A stretch of 64,000 nucleotides of DNA from an uncultured Kordiimonas sp. (GCA_947492375.1 CANLMI010000001.1:682001-746000); one strand, 5' to 3'; positions 16,441 to 27,440 are shown, counted from the first letter of the stretch. Notes: generated by a model not told the origin, from the letters alone. Numbers and translations: made by a program.

Positions 16441-19380
16441 TTAATCTGCATTATTGTCTTTTACGTGCTTTGCCGGAATATCGATTAAAGCTTCGAAATG
16501 TTTGTATATCTTGGCTTGAATATTTAACAAGTTTTCTTTTAACCCTTCGAAATGTTCATATTTTGTCGACCGACATAATATTTCTTTTAATCCCGGCGAA
16601 AAAGATGCTTCATCTGTAGGTTTGTCGCCCATACATAGCCGCAGAATAGACTGAACATTTTGCATCATATGGCGGGCATCTATGAGGTCCTTAGCGATCA
16701 CTGGCGCCAGAAGGTTTCGGGCCGCAAGGTTTTCAAATGCAGTATCCATATTACTTGCAAATATATCAGGATGTTTTTCACCTTCTTTGAGAAGTAAATA
16801 TTGGCAAATAAATTCAATATCAATCAGACCGCCGCGGATATGCTTGAGCGCCCATAGGTTTTCAGTTTTATTAGCATTATTTAATTTTTGCCGCATATCT
16901 GAAACGGCTGTAACGAGCGATTTTTGATCTTGTTCATTCGTAAGTATTTTACGTATCTCGCTGATTAATTCGCCAGAAAAATATTCAGGTTCCTTGATAA
17001 CGCGCGAGCGGGTGAGGGCCATATGCTCCCATGTCCAGGCATCTTTCGAATAATAGTCACGAAATGTATTGAGGGTTACAACCAGAGGCCCTTGATTACC
17101 TGATGGGCGCAGGCGTGTATCAACTTCAAATAAACGGCCTTCCGCCGTAAGAGCCGTAATGGATGTGATAATATTTTGACCAAGACGCGAATAATACTGG
17201 CTTGGACCAAGCGATCGCCCACCGTTTGAAGATGACTTCATATCCTCAACATAATAGAGGAATACAATATCGAGATCTGATGTGTGAGTAAGTTCACAGC
17301 CGCCATATTTACCCATTGCAAGAATGGCAATGCCAGCATTATTAAAGTAGCCGTAGCGTGCTTCAAATTCACGCTCTACTTCAGGTACAAGCTGTTCGAG
17401 GGTTACATCGGCAATCAGAGCAAGGGATTTCAAACACTCGTCTGCGGTTGCTACACTTTCCAGCAATTGTACACCAATTCGAAATTTATACTCTTCTGCG
17501 AACTGGCGAACTGTATCCAGAATATCCTGATAATCACGCGCACGCGCGATCATATTTTTAAGATGATCCGTTAGAAGTGTTTTGTTTTCAATCGGCTCAA
17601 AAAAGTTTGGCTCCAGTAAAAGCTCCCAGAGCAATGGTTTTTTAGCCAAGGTCTCTGCAAGAGCAGGCGCAAGGCCCATTACCCGGGCCATCAACGCAAA
17701 TAATGAGGGGTTCGCCTGAAAAAGTGCAAATAACTGAACACCGGCCGGTAGCTTGGAGAGGAATATATCAAAACGAGAGAGGGCAGAATCAGGATTGCTC
17801 ATGGCGGCAAAAGCCTCGATTAAAGTCGGAATGCATTCTTCTAAGAGCTTTTGACTACGATCAGTTCTGAGGGCGCGGTATTTTGCTGATCGCCAAGATG
17901 CGGTAATGTTCGTCATGTCTTTGGCTGAGGCGTAGCCTAGTTCATTGAATTTTTTTTCTATTTGGCCTTGAGAAAAGTCTCTCTGATTTTCATTCGCTTC
18001 ATTTGGTAACAGGTTTTGGTAAGCCTCATGCACATAATCTGTATGGCTTTTAAGAGCTATTTTAAGAGTTTCCGAAGTCTCAAATCCCATGAAACCAGCA
18101 ATATTACGAACAGCCTCCATATCAGTCGGAATTGTGTGGGTTTGCTCGTCATTTACCATTTGTAATCGATGTTCTAAAGTGCGCAAAAATTCGTATGAGA
18201 TTGAGAGCTGTTGGCAAATATCAGCACCTAATAGGCCCTCATCAACTAAAGTGTGTAATGTTTCAAGGGTCCCGCGTACCCTAAGTGCAGGGTGCCTTCC
18301 GCCATAGAGCAATTGGTTGATTTGAACAAAAAATTCAATTTCCCGTATACCGCCGCGGCCCAATTTTACGTCAAAGCCTGTAAAATCCTTGTCTGTTTGC
18401 TTATAATGTTGATTAAGGTGATTTTTAATAGCGGCTATATCCTGGATAGCAGCGAAGTCCATACTGCGGCGCCATATCCAACTTGAAAGGCTTGCCATAT
18501 ACGCTTTGCCTTCTTTTATATCGCCAGCGATAGGCATTGCCTTAATCATTGCAGAGCGTTCCCAGTTCGCAGCAACCGTGTGATAATATGTTTCAGCAGC
18601 CAATATGGATATTGCGACTGGCGTTGAGCCAGGATCAGGGCGTAATCGTAAGTCTGTCCTGAATACATAACCATGCATGGTGCGGCGCTCTATGATTTGC
18701 ATAAGCTCTTGAGTGACGCTAACGAAGAAATGCCCGACAGTTTTTTTACCGAGATAATCAATTTTTTCAGGATTATAGAGGGCGATCAGATCAATATCAG
18801 ATGAGTAGTTTAGTTCGTTTGCACCGAGCTTGCCCATGCCTAAAAGAAAAAAGCCGCACTCATTGCATATGGCTGTATCAAGCCGGCTTGTGTCTGGTAA
18901 ACGAAGGGCGATATTCCCTTTTTTTACCTCGCGGTAGAGTAGAAAAGTAAGCGATATGTGTAATGTTTTAGCTGCAAAATTACTGAGTGTTTCAGTTATC
19001 TGGTGAAGGGGCCATGTAGAGGTTAGGTCAGCTAAAGCGCAGGTTAAGGCAATTTGGCCTTTTAGCTCCCTTAGTTTCTCCATTAATTCTGTCATTTTAA
19101 TAACTGCAGAAAATGATCTGTTTATCCTAGCAAATATTGTAGATAGGGCATTATCAACACCGTTAAAAATCAAGGCTGCTGTAAACTCGATATCACGAAG
19201 CGCAATTGATGATAAATAAGGGCTATAGCTAAACAGCACTTCTATTATTTCTTGGTGTTGTTTAGCAAAGTGACGGTCTGGAGTTTTGGCTGAAAGATAT
19301 TCTTTTATTTTTGCCGTAATTTCGTCTGTTTTTTCATTATTATGTGGTAAGGGTTTATATAGCTTTTGGAATTGCGACAT
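16441..19380 (-). CDS. glnE: Bifunctional glutamine synthetase adenylyltransferase/deadenylase
   Basis: Adds and removes AMP on glutamine synthetase to match nitrogen status. About 979 residues, with two nucleotidyltransferase domains in tandem: the N-terminal deadenylase has G-M-G-K-L-G-A-N-E-L and S-D-I-D-L, and the C-terminal adenylylase has A-M-G-K-Y-G-G-C-E-L and S-D-L-D-I-V. Helical PII-sensing segments follow each. The start is uncertain: ATG 19380 has GGGG seven bases upstream, but ATG 19392 and GTG 19431 are also in frame. bcp begins 12 bases downstream, so they are likely co-transcribed. Confidence 0.94.
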   Translation of the reverse strand: MSQFQKLYKPLPHNNEKTDEITAKIKEYLSAKTPDRHFAKQHQEIIEVLFSYSPYLSSIALRDIEFTAALIFNGVDNALSTIFARINRSFSAVIKMTELMEKLRELKGQIALTCALADLTSTWPLHQITETLSNFAAKTLHISLTFLLYREVKKGNIALRLPDTSRLDTAICNECGFFLLGMGKLGANELNYSSDIDLIALYNPEKIDYLGKKTVGHFFVSVTQELMQIIERRTMHGYVFRTDLRLRPDPGSTPVAISILAAETYYHTVAANWERSAMIKAMPIAGDIKEGKAYMASLSSWIWRRSMDFAAIQDIAAIKNHLNQHYKQTDKDFTGFDVKLGRGGIREIEFFVQINQLLYGGRHPALRVRGTLETLHTLVDEGLLGADICQQLSISYEFLRTLEHRLQMVNDEQTHTIPTDMEAVRNIAGFMGFETSETLKIALKSHTDYVHEAYQNLLPNEANENQRDFSQGQIEKKFNELGYASAKDMTNITASWRSAKYRALRTDRSQKLLEECIPTLIEAFAAMSNPDSALSRFDIFLSKLPAGVQLFALFQANPSLFALMARVMGLAPALAETLAKKPLLWELLLEPNFFEPIENKTLLTDHLKNMIARARDYQDILDTVRQFAEEYKFRIGVQLLESVATADECLKSLALIADVTLEQLVPEVEREFEARYGYFNNAGIAILAMGKYGGCELTHTSDLDIVFLYYVEDMKSSSNGGRSLGPSQYYSRLGQNIITSITALTAEGRLFEVDTRLRPSGNQGPLVVTLNTFRDYYSKDAWTWEHMALTRSRVIKEPEYFSGELISEIRKILTNEQDQKSLVTAVSDMRQKLNNANKTENLWALKHIRGGLIDIEFICQYLLLKEGEKHPDIFASNMDTAFENLAARNLLAPVIAKDLIDARHMMQNVQSILRLCMGDKPTDEASFSPGLKEILCRSTKYEHFEGLKENLLNIQAKIYKHFEALIDIPAKHVKDNNAD

Positions 19381-19524
19381 ATTTAACCCCATAGCATTTG
19401 TTGAGATAACAATTTTTGTTGAACCAGTCACAAAATACTAGACGAATATTCGCTTTTGTACCAAGAAAATTCAGATGTTCGGATAAATATGCAAATGCGC
19501 ATATGCTAACAGCAGGTACGTATC

Positions 19525-22500
19525 TTGAAAAAAACAGGTAAATTTTGTGCTCGGTTCTTGGTGGCTGTGGCTACAGTAATGATATTACTTGGTTGTTTAC
19601 TGGTCGCGCGGTTAATTATTGCCCCTATTGACCTTGAATTTGCAAAAGAAGAAATTGATAATCAAGTCAGCGACCTTTTACCTGGTTGGAAGGTTTCTTA
19701 TTCGAAGGCAACGCTTGGCTGGGATTGGCAAGCCGTTAAGCCGTGGATAATAATTACCGATTTACGATTGATTGATCGACGCAACCGTCTCATGGGTAAT
19801 GTACCAAGAGTGCAGGTTGGGACGAGCTTTTCAACACTTTACGGTGACATACAAGTGTCTTCTGTAAATGTTCAGGGGGCCAAAGTAGAAATATTGGATA
19901 TCGGGGGATATAGTGACGACGAAAATACCGGGTCATTTTCTGACCTTTTTGGTGAAACGGGCGTTCCTCATATCAATATCTTGAAACCACTTACCGAAGC
20001 ATTTAGCCGATTTAGTAACAGATTAATCACCGAAGCACCTAAATTCAAAAAATTAGAAATTCTAAATACTGCCGTTACTGTAAATAGGGGGCCAGATATT
20101 GATGTTGCCCGCTTGTCAGTGCCATCATTATCATTAGAACGCGATCAGGATATTTTGATAGCAAGCAGCACTGTAGATGTGTCATTGGGTGATGTCCCTG
20201 CTAAAGTTAATGTGAACGCCCAGATGGAGCCAGCAGAGAGTGAGCTAAACCTTAAGCTCGGGTTTTCCGAGCTTGTGCCAAAAGACCTTGTAAATTATTT
20301 GCAATTGCCCGCTTTTTTTACTTCGCTTGACTTTCCTGTCTCGCTTGATGTCGATTTTTCCTTGAATGCAGATCAAGGCTTGAGGCAAGCGGTTTTTCTA
20401 GCGCAAGTCGATAAAGGTGTCTTATATCACCCATCACTATTTCCTGAGAAAGCTGATATCGAATTTGGTAATATTTCAGCGTATTTCGACCCGGGTGAAC
20501 AAATATTTGTGTTTGATCAAATCGAGCTATCGCTTGGTGGCCCTGTCGTTGAAGGTAATGGCATTATATATTGGCTTGACGGAGAAGCTACACCGGGCTT
20601 GAGGCTGGCAGCATCGGCTGAAAGTGCAACGATAGAAGATGTCCTGCGGTTTTGGCCAATTTCAAGAAGGCCTGACGGCTCAGAAAAAGGGGCGCGGGCG
20701 TGGGTGTCAAAGAACATGATCGGCGGTGCCGCGAAGAAAGCTCGATTTGATATCGATATTCCCCCCGATGGAGAGAGCACCTTTGAAAGCGAGAGCCCAT
20801 ACGAATTATCATTTAGTTTTGATGATATAGATACACATTTTATTCGCTCTATGCCGCCTGTCAGAGGGGCTAAGGGTAATGCTTTTCTTACTGAAACTGA
20901 TCTTACCATCAAAATAGATAGCGGTACGCTGGTGGGATTGCCTGTTAGTAGTGCCATAGCAAATTTGAGTGATATTAATTCAAAAGAGAAATCATTTGGT
21001 AATTTTTCTTTTGACCTAAGCGGCGATATTCAGGAAATTTTGACCTTGATTAATAATCCGCCACTTAGTGTACCTGACAAAATAAATCTGGATATCAATC
21101 GGTTTACAGGTCAGGCCAGTGTGAATGGAATGATAGGTACACCGCTAAATGTAAAACCGGGTAATCCGGGCCTTGTATATGATGTTACGGCCAATTTATC
21201 CGGGCTTGGTATTGCTGATATTTTAGACGGTGAAGGCGTTAAGGAAGCTAAGGCAATTTTAAATGTAACGCCTAAGGCAATCGAAGCGGAAGGGCGGGCA
21301 CGTCTGAACGGTGTGTGGGCTGATTTTACATGGAATGAAAATCTGCTTGGTGGCCGCAAAAATGCGGATTTACAAACCACGACGATCGTGGCAACAGGCA
21401 CAACAGATCAAAAGGGCCTTGCAGCTTTAAAAATTGATGCAGACCACTATTTAGATGGAGATATTACCTTCGAAACAACTTTGAAGGGCCGTAATTTTGT
21501 TTTCGAAGATATTGAATTCAGTGCAAACGCTGATCAGGCTAAATTATCCATCAGTGAACTTAGTTGGTCAAAACCTTCAGGGCATCAAGCCGTGATTTCC
21601 GGGAAAGTAAAGTTAAGTGATAATGCGTTTCATTTATCGCCGTTAATTTTACAAGGTAAAGAAATAAACGCTGTTGGTGATTTTAAGTGGACGAATGGTG
21701 ATTTAATAGGGTTGTTTGATGCAAAGCAGCTTGGACAAAACTCTCTGATAGCAAAAGTTGATATTCCGGTTAATGATGCTGCTAATATAAATTTGAACGC
21801 TAAGAAATTAGACTTGCGCCCGTTTTTGAACGGTGTTGATAGTGTTGATGGTGAAATTTTAACTGACCTTCAACCTATCGAAGATTTGTTTGATGACAGT
21901 GAAACTATAGAGCCAGCAAATAGTAAAGAAATTTTGAATCTAACTGTGAAAGCGGATCAATTACTTTTGCTGAACGGTGAAACTATTGAAAACCTCAAAT
22001 TCGACGGAAAAATTATCACAGGTGCGCCTTATTCCATAACCGCAACTGGAACAATGAAGAACTCCGCATCAGATTTAAAATTCACTCTTATTCCGACCAC
22101 AGATGTGCGTAATACCCCAACAAAGCAAAAGCTCACCCTTAGCAGCAGTGATGGGGGCGGGATTATGCGCGGTTTGGGTATCTTCCCTCACTTGAATAAG
22201 GGGGAGTTATTACTGGACGTAATGTCCTTTGGCTGGGGCGGAACTTGGCATATGGAAGGGTCAGCGAAAGTTGACGATACCTTGCTTGTCAATAAGGATA
22301 CTCTAGGGCCGCAAGTAACAGAAGGTGTTTTAGATGGCCTGAAAGAGTATGTGGATGATGAAGGGGTTAAATTGGATGTTGTGGATATTCCCTTTATTTA
22401 CGATCGCGGTCTTCTTGATTTGAATGGCTTGAAGGCAAACGGTAGCTCTATTGGCATGACGATGGAAGGCCAACTTCATACACAAAGCGGCAAAATCAAT

Positions 22501-22827
22501 ATGAATGGTGTGATAGTGCCTGCGTATCGAATAAATTCGCTATTAGGCAAAATTCCGCTCATTGGTTCGATATTTTCTGGTGGTGAAGGTAAGGGGTTAT
22601 TTGGCTTTACATACCGCATTAAAGGCGCGACGAATAATCCAAATATTGAAGTCAGCAGACTTTCCGGGATTGCTCCGGGCTTTATCAGAAGCTTGTTTGA
22701 AGGTCGCAAAGGTAAAGTGGAAGATGTCATTTTACCTGAAGAAGAGGAAAAGGCTAAAGATAAAGAGCCGCCGCAGGCTGTAAATGATAGCTCATCAGAT
22801 GATAAGGCAAATAATGACGGGAGTTAA
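19525..22827 (+). CDS. Large AsmA-like/DUF3971 (YhdP-TamB type) envelope protein
   Basis: 1100 residues with one N-terminal transmembrane helix (about 9-32) and the rest predicted periplasmic. The body is rich in alternating beta-strand patterns (S-V-N-V-Q-G-A-K-V-E-I and similar), as in AsmA-like bridges thought to move phospholipids between membranes. The C-terminal part (about 940-1060) matches the AsmA C-terminal region with L-L-G-K-I-P-L-I-G. The tail is acidic and disordered. The start appears to be TTG 19525 with GCAGG eight bases upstream; the first ATG lies inside the membrane helix. It is divergent from glnE. Confidence 0.85.
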   Translation: MKKTGKFCARFLVAVATVMILLGCLLVARLIIAPIDLEFAKEEIDNQVSDLLPGWKVSYSKATLGWDWQAVKPWIIITDLRLIDRRNRLMGNVPRVQVGTSFSTLYGDIQVSSVNVQGAKVEILDIGGYSDDENTGSFSDLFGETGVPHINILKPLTEAFSRFSNRLITEAPKFKKLEILNTAVTVNRGPDIDVARLSVPSLSLERDQDILIASSTVDVSLGDVPAKVNVNAQMEPAESELNLKLGFSELVPKDLVNYLQLPAFFTSLDFPVSLDVDFSLNADQGLRQAVFLAQVDKGVLYHPSLFPEKADIEFGNISAYFDPGEQIFVFDQIELSLGGPVVEGNGIIYWLDGEATPGLRLAASAESATIEDVLRFWPISRRPDGSEKGARAWVSKNMIGGAAKKARFDIDIPPDGESTFESESPYELSFSFDDIDTHFIRSMPPVRGAKGNAFLTETDLTIKIDSGTLVGLPVSSAIANLSDINSKEKSFGNFSFDLSGDIQEILTLINNPPLSVPDKINLDINRFTGQASVNGMIGTPLNVKPGNPGLVYDVTANLSGLGIADILDGEGVKEAKAILNVTPKAIEAEGRARLNGVWADFTWNENLLGGRKNADLQTTTIVATGTTDQKGLAALKIDADHYLDGDITFETTLKGRNFVFEDIEFSANADQAKLSISELSWSKPSGHQAVISGKVKLSDNAFHLSPLILQGKEINAVGDFKWTNGDLIGLFDAKQLGQNSLIAKVDIPVNDAANINLNAKKLDLRPFLNGVDSVDGEILTDLQPIEDLFDDSETIEPANSKEILNLTVKADQLLLLNGETIENLKFDGKIITGAPYSITATGTMKNSASDLKFTLIPTTDVRNTPTKQKLTLSSSDGGGIMRGLGIFPHLNKGELLLDVMSFGWGGTWHMEGSAKVDDTLLVNKDTLGPQVTEGVLDGLKEYVDDEGVKLDVVDIPFIYDRGLLDLNGLKANGSSIGMTMEGQLHTQSGKINMNGVIVPAYRINSLLGKIPLIGSIFSGGEGKGLFGFTYRIKGATNNPNIEVSRLSGIAPGFIRSLFEGRKGKVEDVILPEEEEKAKDKEPPQAVNDSSSDDKANNDGS

Positions 22828-22857
22828 AAGTAAGCCCCCGTCACAATATGAATAAAA

Positions 22858-24111
22858 TTATGCGCTCACAATTAAGGCGTGGCGTTTTTTACCGGCTGAC
22901 AGTTTAATCTTACCATCATCGAGCATATCGCTTGTCAGAATAAGATCTTCACTTTCAACTTTTTTGTCGTTGAGTTTCATGCCGCCTTGTTTCATCAAGC
23001 GGCGAACTTCACCCTTTGATTTACCAAGACCAGCTTCAACGAAAGCGTCGATAATATTGATTGAAGTGGTCAAATCCATTTCAAACGTCGGGAGGTCATC
23101 ACCAGCGCCACCTTTGACGAAAGTTTCACGTGCGGTTGCTTCTGCTGCTTTGGCTGCATCCGCGCCGCGGCACATCGATGTTGCTGCATTCGCAAGCGCG
23201 ATTTTAGCGTCATTGATTTCTGCCCCTTCAAGTGCCTCAAGCCGTTTGATCTCATCCATTGGCAAATCTGTGTAAAGCTTCAGGAAGCGCCCAACATCAC
23301 CGTCATGGGTATTGCGCCAAAACTGCCAGTAATCATAGCTGGATAGCATTGCTTCATTTAACCAAATGGCTCCGTTAACGCTTTTACCCATTTTCTTGCC
23401 GTCGGCTGTGGTAATTAACGGCGTTGTAAGGCCGTAAAGCTGACTGCCACTAATGCGGCGACCCAATTCGATACCATTGACGATATTGCCCCATTGGTCA
23501 GATCCACCCATTTGCAAGCTGCAATTATGTGTGCGGGAAAGCTCCATGAAATCATACGCTTGCATGATCATATAGTTAAATTCAAGAAACGTTAGTGGCT
23601 GTTCGCGGTCGAGGCGCAATTTTACGCTATCAAATGTTAGCATGCGGTTGATCGTGAAGTGCGTGCCTATTTCACGGAGGAAATCGATATATTTAAAGCC
23701 GCTGAGCCAATCATCATTATTGACGATTTTGGCTTCTGCCGGCTTATCCCCAAATGTAAGAAACTGTTCGAAAATATTACGGATACTTTGCATGTTTTCC
23801 GCAATTTTCTCGTCGGTCAATAATTGGCGTGTTTCATCACGGCCTGATGGATCGCCAATACGTGTTGTAGCGCCACCCAAAAGAACAATCGGGTTATGCC
23901 CGCACTTTTGCAGCCAATGCAGCATCATGACTGAAACAAGATTGCCAACATGGATCGACGGTGCCGTCATGTCATAGCCAACATACGCCGTAATTGGCCC
24001 TTCAGACATTTTCTGATCAAGCGCATCCATATCAGTTGCCTGATGAATAAATCCGCGCTCAGAAAGAATGTTGAGGAATTCCGACTTAAATGGTTGGTTT
24101 TCGTTTGACAT
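22858..24111 (-). CDS. tyrS: Tyrosyl-tRNA synthetase
   Basis: Charges tRNA-Tyr. 417 residues: class I Rossmann core with Y-V-G-Y-D-x-T-A and the HIGH-type H-V-G-N, the Q-x-G-G-S-D-Q-W-G-N tyrosine pocket motif, the KMSKS-type K-M-G-K-S, and a C-terminal S4 RNA-binding domain with V-R-R-L-M-K-Q-G-G. Complete and of normal length. It is divergent from anmK with a 128-base spacer and convergent with the AsmA-like gene. Confidence 0.98.
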   Translation of the reverse strand: MSNENQPFKSEFLNILSERGFIHQATDMDALDQKMSEGPITAYVGYDMTAPSIHVGNLVSVMMLHWLQKCGHNPIVLLGGATTRIGDPSGRDETRQLLTDEKIAENMQSIRNIFEQFLTFGDKPAEAKIVNNDDWLSGFKYIDFLREIGTHFTINRMLTFDSVKLRLDREQPLTFLEFNYMIMQAYDFMELSRTHNCSLQMGGSDQWGNIVNGIELGRRISGSQLYGLTTPLITTADGKKMGKSVNGAIWLNEAMLSSYDYWQFWRNTHDGDVGRFLKLYTDLPMDEIKRLEALEGAEINDAKIALANAATSMCRGADAAKAAEATARETFVKGGAGDDLPTFEMDLTTSINIIDAFVEAGLGKSKGEVRRLMKQGGMKLNDKKVESEDLILTSDMLDDGKIKLSAGKKRHALIVSA

Positions 24112-24239
24112 TATTTGGTCCGTTTAATCCTATAAGCATATATTTAGTATTTGATAGCGGGCAGTGATGTACCATAGGGTGGGTCTAACGCAAAGCCCCA
24201 AGCTTTAAAAAGATTAATTTGTATAAGGATGCGAGAACA

Positions 24240-25388
24240 ATGGGGGAGAACAGGATTTTATGTTCAGTTGGTTTAATGAGCGGCACATCTATGGACGGTG
24301 TCGATGCAGCGATCCTTTATACAAATGGTGAAGATATCGAGCGGCACGGGCCGTCTCTTACGCTGCCATACCCTGAGAGTTTACGATCTGATATCAAAGG
24401 CGCGATTGATGTTGCCTCAGGCCTATCGGCGATTACTGACGCGAATGAGGTAATAAACGCTGTTGAGGCAGATATTACGGATTTCCATAGCGAAGTGGTA
24501 TTCGAGATTGAACAAATGCTCGGCGGCGGTAAAGGGGTGATTGACCTTATTGGCTTTCATGGCCACACGGTCACACACCGGCCTGAAAAAGGCTGGACAT
24601 GGCAAATCGGTAACGGTGGTCGGTTGGCTGGCAATACCGGCATTGACGTTATCTCGGATTTTCGAACGAATGATATGGTCAACGGCGGGGAAGGGGCCCC
24701 ATTGGTGCCCTTATATCATGCCGCGCTTCTCAGAAAATCACGGAAATATAATACTATCGCAATCCTTAATATTGGGGGCGTTGCAAATGTAACCTGGGTT
24801 AAATTATCAAATGACGGTGCCTTAGAGGATATTGTTGCTTTTGATACGGGGCCGGGGAATGCAATGCTCGATGATTGGATGGAGGCGCATACAGGAACCG
24901 CAATGGATGTTGGCGGTGATACGGCTGCAACGGGCCTTAATCATGAAGAGATAATCATGGGTTTGATGGCATCGCCGTATTTTGATGAAAAGCCACCGAA
25001 AACCCTTGACCGCAATGATTTTCATATGCAGTCGGCTCGTGGCCTTTCGCTCGAAGACGGGGCTGCAACGCTCACAAGTTTTATCGTCGAATCCGTTGTG
25101 GCAGCGCAAAGCCATTTCCCAAGCCCGCCTGAGGTTTGGTATGTTTGTGGAGGTGGTCGCCATAATAAAACATTGATGCGCCGTCTGAGGCGACATTTGC
25201 CGACACTGGTTGATCCTGTTGAGGTTTTAGGCTGGAGAGGTGATGCCCTTGAGGCAGAAGCTTTTGCCTTTTTAGCCGTTCGGTCAGCTTACAATTTACC
25301 GCTTAGTTTGCCAAAAACAACTGGGTGCGGTGAAGCAGTTTCTGGCGGGGTATTTCATAAATCCAAAAGACGTTATGCCTCAAAATAA
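24240..25388 (+). CDS. anmK: Anhydro-N-acetylmuramic acid kinase
   Basis: Opens and phosphorylates 1,6-anhydro-MurNAc to MurNAc 6-phosphate in peptidoglycan recycling. 382 residues with G-L-M-S-G-T-S-M-D-G at the N-terminus, I-L-N-I-G-G-V-A-N, F-D-T-G-P-G-N and C-G-G-G-R-H-N, the ATP and sugar motifs of the ASKHA kinase family. ATG 24240 (AAGGA ten bases upstream) is preferred over an in-frame TTG at 24219. A terminator follows the stop. Confidence 0.96.
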   Translation: MGENRILCSVGLMSGTSMDGVDAAILYTNGEDIERHGPSLTLPYPESLRSDIKGAIDVASGLSAITDANEVINAVEADITDFHSEVVFEIEQMLGGGKGVIDLIGFHGHTVTHRPEKGWTWQIGNGGRLAGNTGIDVISDFRTNDMVNGGEGAPLVPLYHAALLRKSRKYNTIAILNIGGVANVTWVKLSNDGALEDIVAFDTGPGNAMLDDWMEAHTGTAMDVGGDTAATGLNHEEIIMGLMASPYFDEKPPKTLDRNDFHMQSARGLSLEDGAATLTSFIVESVVAAQSHFPSPPEVWYVCGGGRHNKTLMRRLRRHLPTLVDPVEVLGWRGDALEAEAFAFLAVRSAYNLPLSLPKTTGCGEAVSGGVFHKSKRRYASK

Positions 25389-25401
25389 TAACTTCATGTT
25401 A

Positions 25402-25428
25402 AAAAAGCAGGAAAAAATCCTGCTTTTT
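25402..25428. terminator. Bidirectional terminator after anmK
   Basis: Perfect 11-base arms (AAAAAGCAGGA / TCCTGCTTTTT) around a five-A loop, between convergent anmK and a hydrolase gene. Confidence 0.92.
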
Positions 25429-25463
25429 CAGTTTTGAAATTTATTGTAGAGCCAAATTTACAA

Positions 25464-26117
25464 TCAGCCTTCCTGTAAGCGCTTATTTAGGTAGGTGTTG
25501 ATTTTAGCCATAAAAGCATTCAATTCGGTTTCAAAGAAATGATTTGCGCGCGGCACTTCTTCATGATCAATAACAATCCCTTTTTGAGATTGTAACTTTT
25601 CAACCAATTTTGTTATCGAAATCGGCGTTACCAATTCATCATCGCCGGCTTGTACGATCAAGCCAGAAGACGGGCAGGGTGCCAAAAATGAGAAATCATA
25701 CTGATTTGCTGGTGGTGCAACCGATATAAATCCTTTGATTTCAGGGCGGCGCATCAAGAGTTGCATAGCAATCCATGCCCCAAAGGAAAAACCGGCAACC
25801 CATGTGCCTGTTGAATTCGGGTTCATTGACTGTAACCAGTCAAGCGCAGAGGCTGCGTCTGAAAGCTCGCCAACACCTTGGTCAAATTCACCTTCACTGC
25901 GGCCAACCCCGCGAAAGTTGATACGGAGTGTGGCAAAGCCACGATGAACAAAGGCGTGATAAAGATAATACGCAACTTTATTATCCATTGTTCCAATTGG
26001 AACACCGTATTGTGGGTGTGGGTGTAAGATAAGTGCGACAGGCGCTGTATCAGATTTTGCTGGCTGATAGCGACCTTCTAAGCGACCAGCAGGTCCATTA
26101 AAAATAATTTCTGGCAT
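25464..26117 (-). CDS. Alpha/beta hydrolase (COG2945-like)
   Basis: 217-residue cytosolic hydrolase. The H-P-H-P-Q-Y-G motif at 32-38 and F-R-G-V-G-R-S-E-G are typical of this small family. The nucleophile elbow is G-F-S111-F-G, the acid is probably the Asp in Q-A-G-D-D-E, and the histidine is in R-A-N-H-F-F. The substrate is unknown; members are often annotated as esterases or dienelactone-hydrolase-like. It is divergent from the cysteine desulfurase gene pair, an arrangement I recall from other alphaproteobacteria. Confidence 0.85.
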   Translation of the reverse strand: MPEIIFNGPAGRLEGRYQPAKSDTAPVALILHPHPQYGVPIGTMDNKVAYYLYHAFVHRGFATLRINFRGVGRSEGEFDQGVGELSDAASALDWLQSMNPNSTGTWVAGFSFGAWIAMQLLMRRPEIKGFISVAPPANQYDFSFLAPCPSSGLIVQAGDDELVTPISITKLVEKLQSQKGIVIDHEEVPRANHFFETELNAFMAKINTYLNKRLQEG

Positions 26118-26318
26118 GATTGATCTTTGATGTGCTTTTCTATTAACGTATGAACGAGCAAAACTATGCCCAATTAAATATATATGTATGCATATATCTA
26201 ATTTTACTATCGAATCGCAAGCATCCTGTTAAATTTGTGCAAAAATAATCGTAAGCTTTGATATAAAGCACACAGAATCAGACCATTATTCAAGAACGCA
26301 GCATTGTAGAAGACATCC

Positions 26319-27434
26319 ATGGCTACACCGATATATCTAGATTTTAACGCCACATCGCCGATATTGCCAGAAGTGATCAATAAGGTTGCTGAGGTTATGG
26401 GTGTAATAGGGAACCCATCCTCTGTGCACCAGACGGGTAGAAAAGCAAGGTCAGTTGTTGAGGAAGCGCGTTCGCAAGTGGCAGCACTTGTTGGGGTGCG
26501 TGCCCGTGATATTGTATTCACTAGTGGTGGAACAGAAGCGAATAATGCTGTTTTGCGCTCAACTGGGGCAAAAAGCCTGATAATTTCTGCGATAGAGCAT
26601 GATTGTGTTCTAGCGGCTGCGAAGGCGAGTGGTTTAGATGTTCATATCCTGCTCGTTGACGGCAATGGCCAGGTTGAGCTGAATACATTAAGTGTATTAT
26701 TAGAAAAAGCTGAAAAACCTGTGCTTGTTTCAGTCATGCTTGGCAATAATGAAATGGGTGCCATCCAGGATATTGCGAACATCACTGAAATCTCAAAAAA
26801 ATACAATGCACGCGTACACTGCGATGCAGTGCAAGCAGCTGGTAAGATTAATATTGATTTCAATGGTTTAGGTGTTGATTATCTAACCTTATCTGCCCAC
26901 AAACTAGGTGGGCCACAGGGGGTAGGGGCCATTGTGCTCACACCGACCGCTCCTTTAAACGCTTTAATCGTTGGTGGCGGTCAGGAACTTGGTCGTCGTT
27001 CAGGGACAGAAAATGTTGCGGGGGTTGCCGGCTTCGGTGTTGCCGCGATTGATGCTCTTACAAATATTCCTGCATATGAGGGCGTAAGAGCGCTCAGAGA
27101 CCGGATGGAAACGGAAATATCCGCGTATGCTGACGACGTTATTATAACGGGGAAAGGAATAGAACGCCTGCCGAACACTAGCTGTATTGTAATGCCATTA
27201 ATGAAAGGAGAAACGCAGGTCATGCATTTTGACCTGAATGGTATTTGCGTTTCTTCTGGATCTGCTTGCTCGTCTGGTAAGGTTAAGGTGTCGCATGTGA
27301 TGACGGCTATGGGCATGAACGAAGAACTTGCCAATTGTTCGCTTCGTATCTCACTTGGGTTATCGACAACGGATAAAGAAATCGATGCCTTTATCAAGGC
27401 ATGGAAAACGCTTTATGATCGGTCAAAACGGTAA
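26319..27434 (+). CDS. Cysteine desulfurase, NifS/IscS-like (first of a tandem pair)
   Basis: PLP enzyme (371 residues) that takes sulfur from cysteine as a persulfide for Fe-S clusters or other acceptors. The PLP lysine is in S-A-H-K-L-G-G, the cofactor-binding T-S-G-G-T-E-A-N-N is near residue 68, and the active Cys is in S-S-G-S-A-C-S-S-G. It is followed six bases later by a second desulfurase and then a ferredoxin. The two enzymes share motifs but differ throughout, so this is an old duplication. The symbol is left open because iscS better fits the second copy. Confidence 0.93.
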   Translation: MATPIYLDFNATSPILPEVINKVAEVMGVIGNPSSVHQTGRKARSVVEEARSQVAALVGVRARDIVFTSGGTEANNAVLRSTGAKSLIISAIEHDCVLAAAKASGLDVHILLVDGNGQVELNTLSVLLEKAEKPVLVSVMLGNNEMGAIQDIANITEISKKYNARVHCDAVQAAGKINIDFNGLGVDYLTLSAHKLGGPQGVGAIVLTPTAPLNALIVGGGQELGRRSGTENVAGVAGFGVAAIDALTNIPAYEGVRALRDRMETEISAYADDVIITGKGIERLPNTSCIVMPLMKGETQVMHFDLNGICVSSGSACSSGKVKVSHVMTAMGMNEELANCSLRISLGLSTTDKEIDAFIKAWKTLYDRSKR

Positions 27435-27440
27435 AGCGGA

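Noticed and set aside
22815-22843. TGACGGG/CCCGTCA hairpin between the AsmA-like gene and tyrS
   Set aside because: Seven-base stem with a 15-base loop and no U tract; too weak to call a terminator.
26160-26215. AT palindrome-like stretch near ATGTATGCATATAT as an iron regulator operator
   Set aside because: It does not match the Irr, RirA or IscR patterns I know; AT-rich chance symmetry is as likely.
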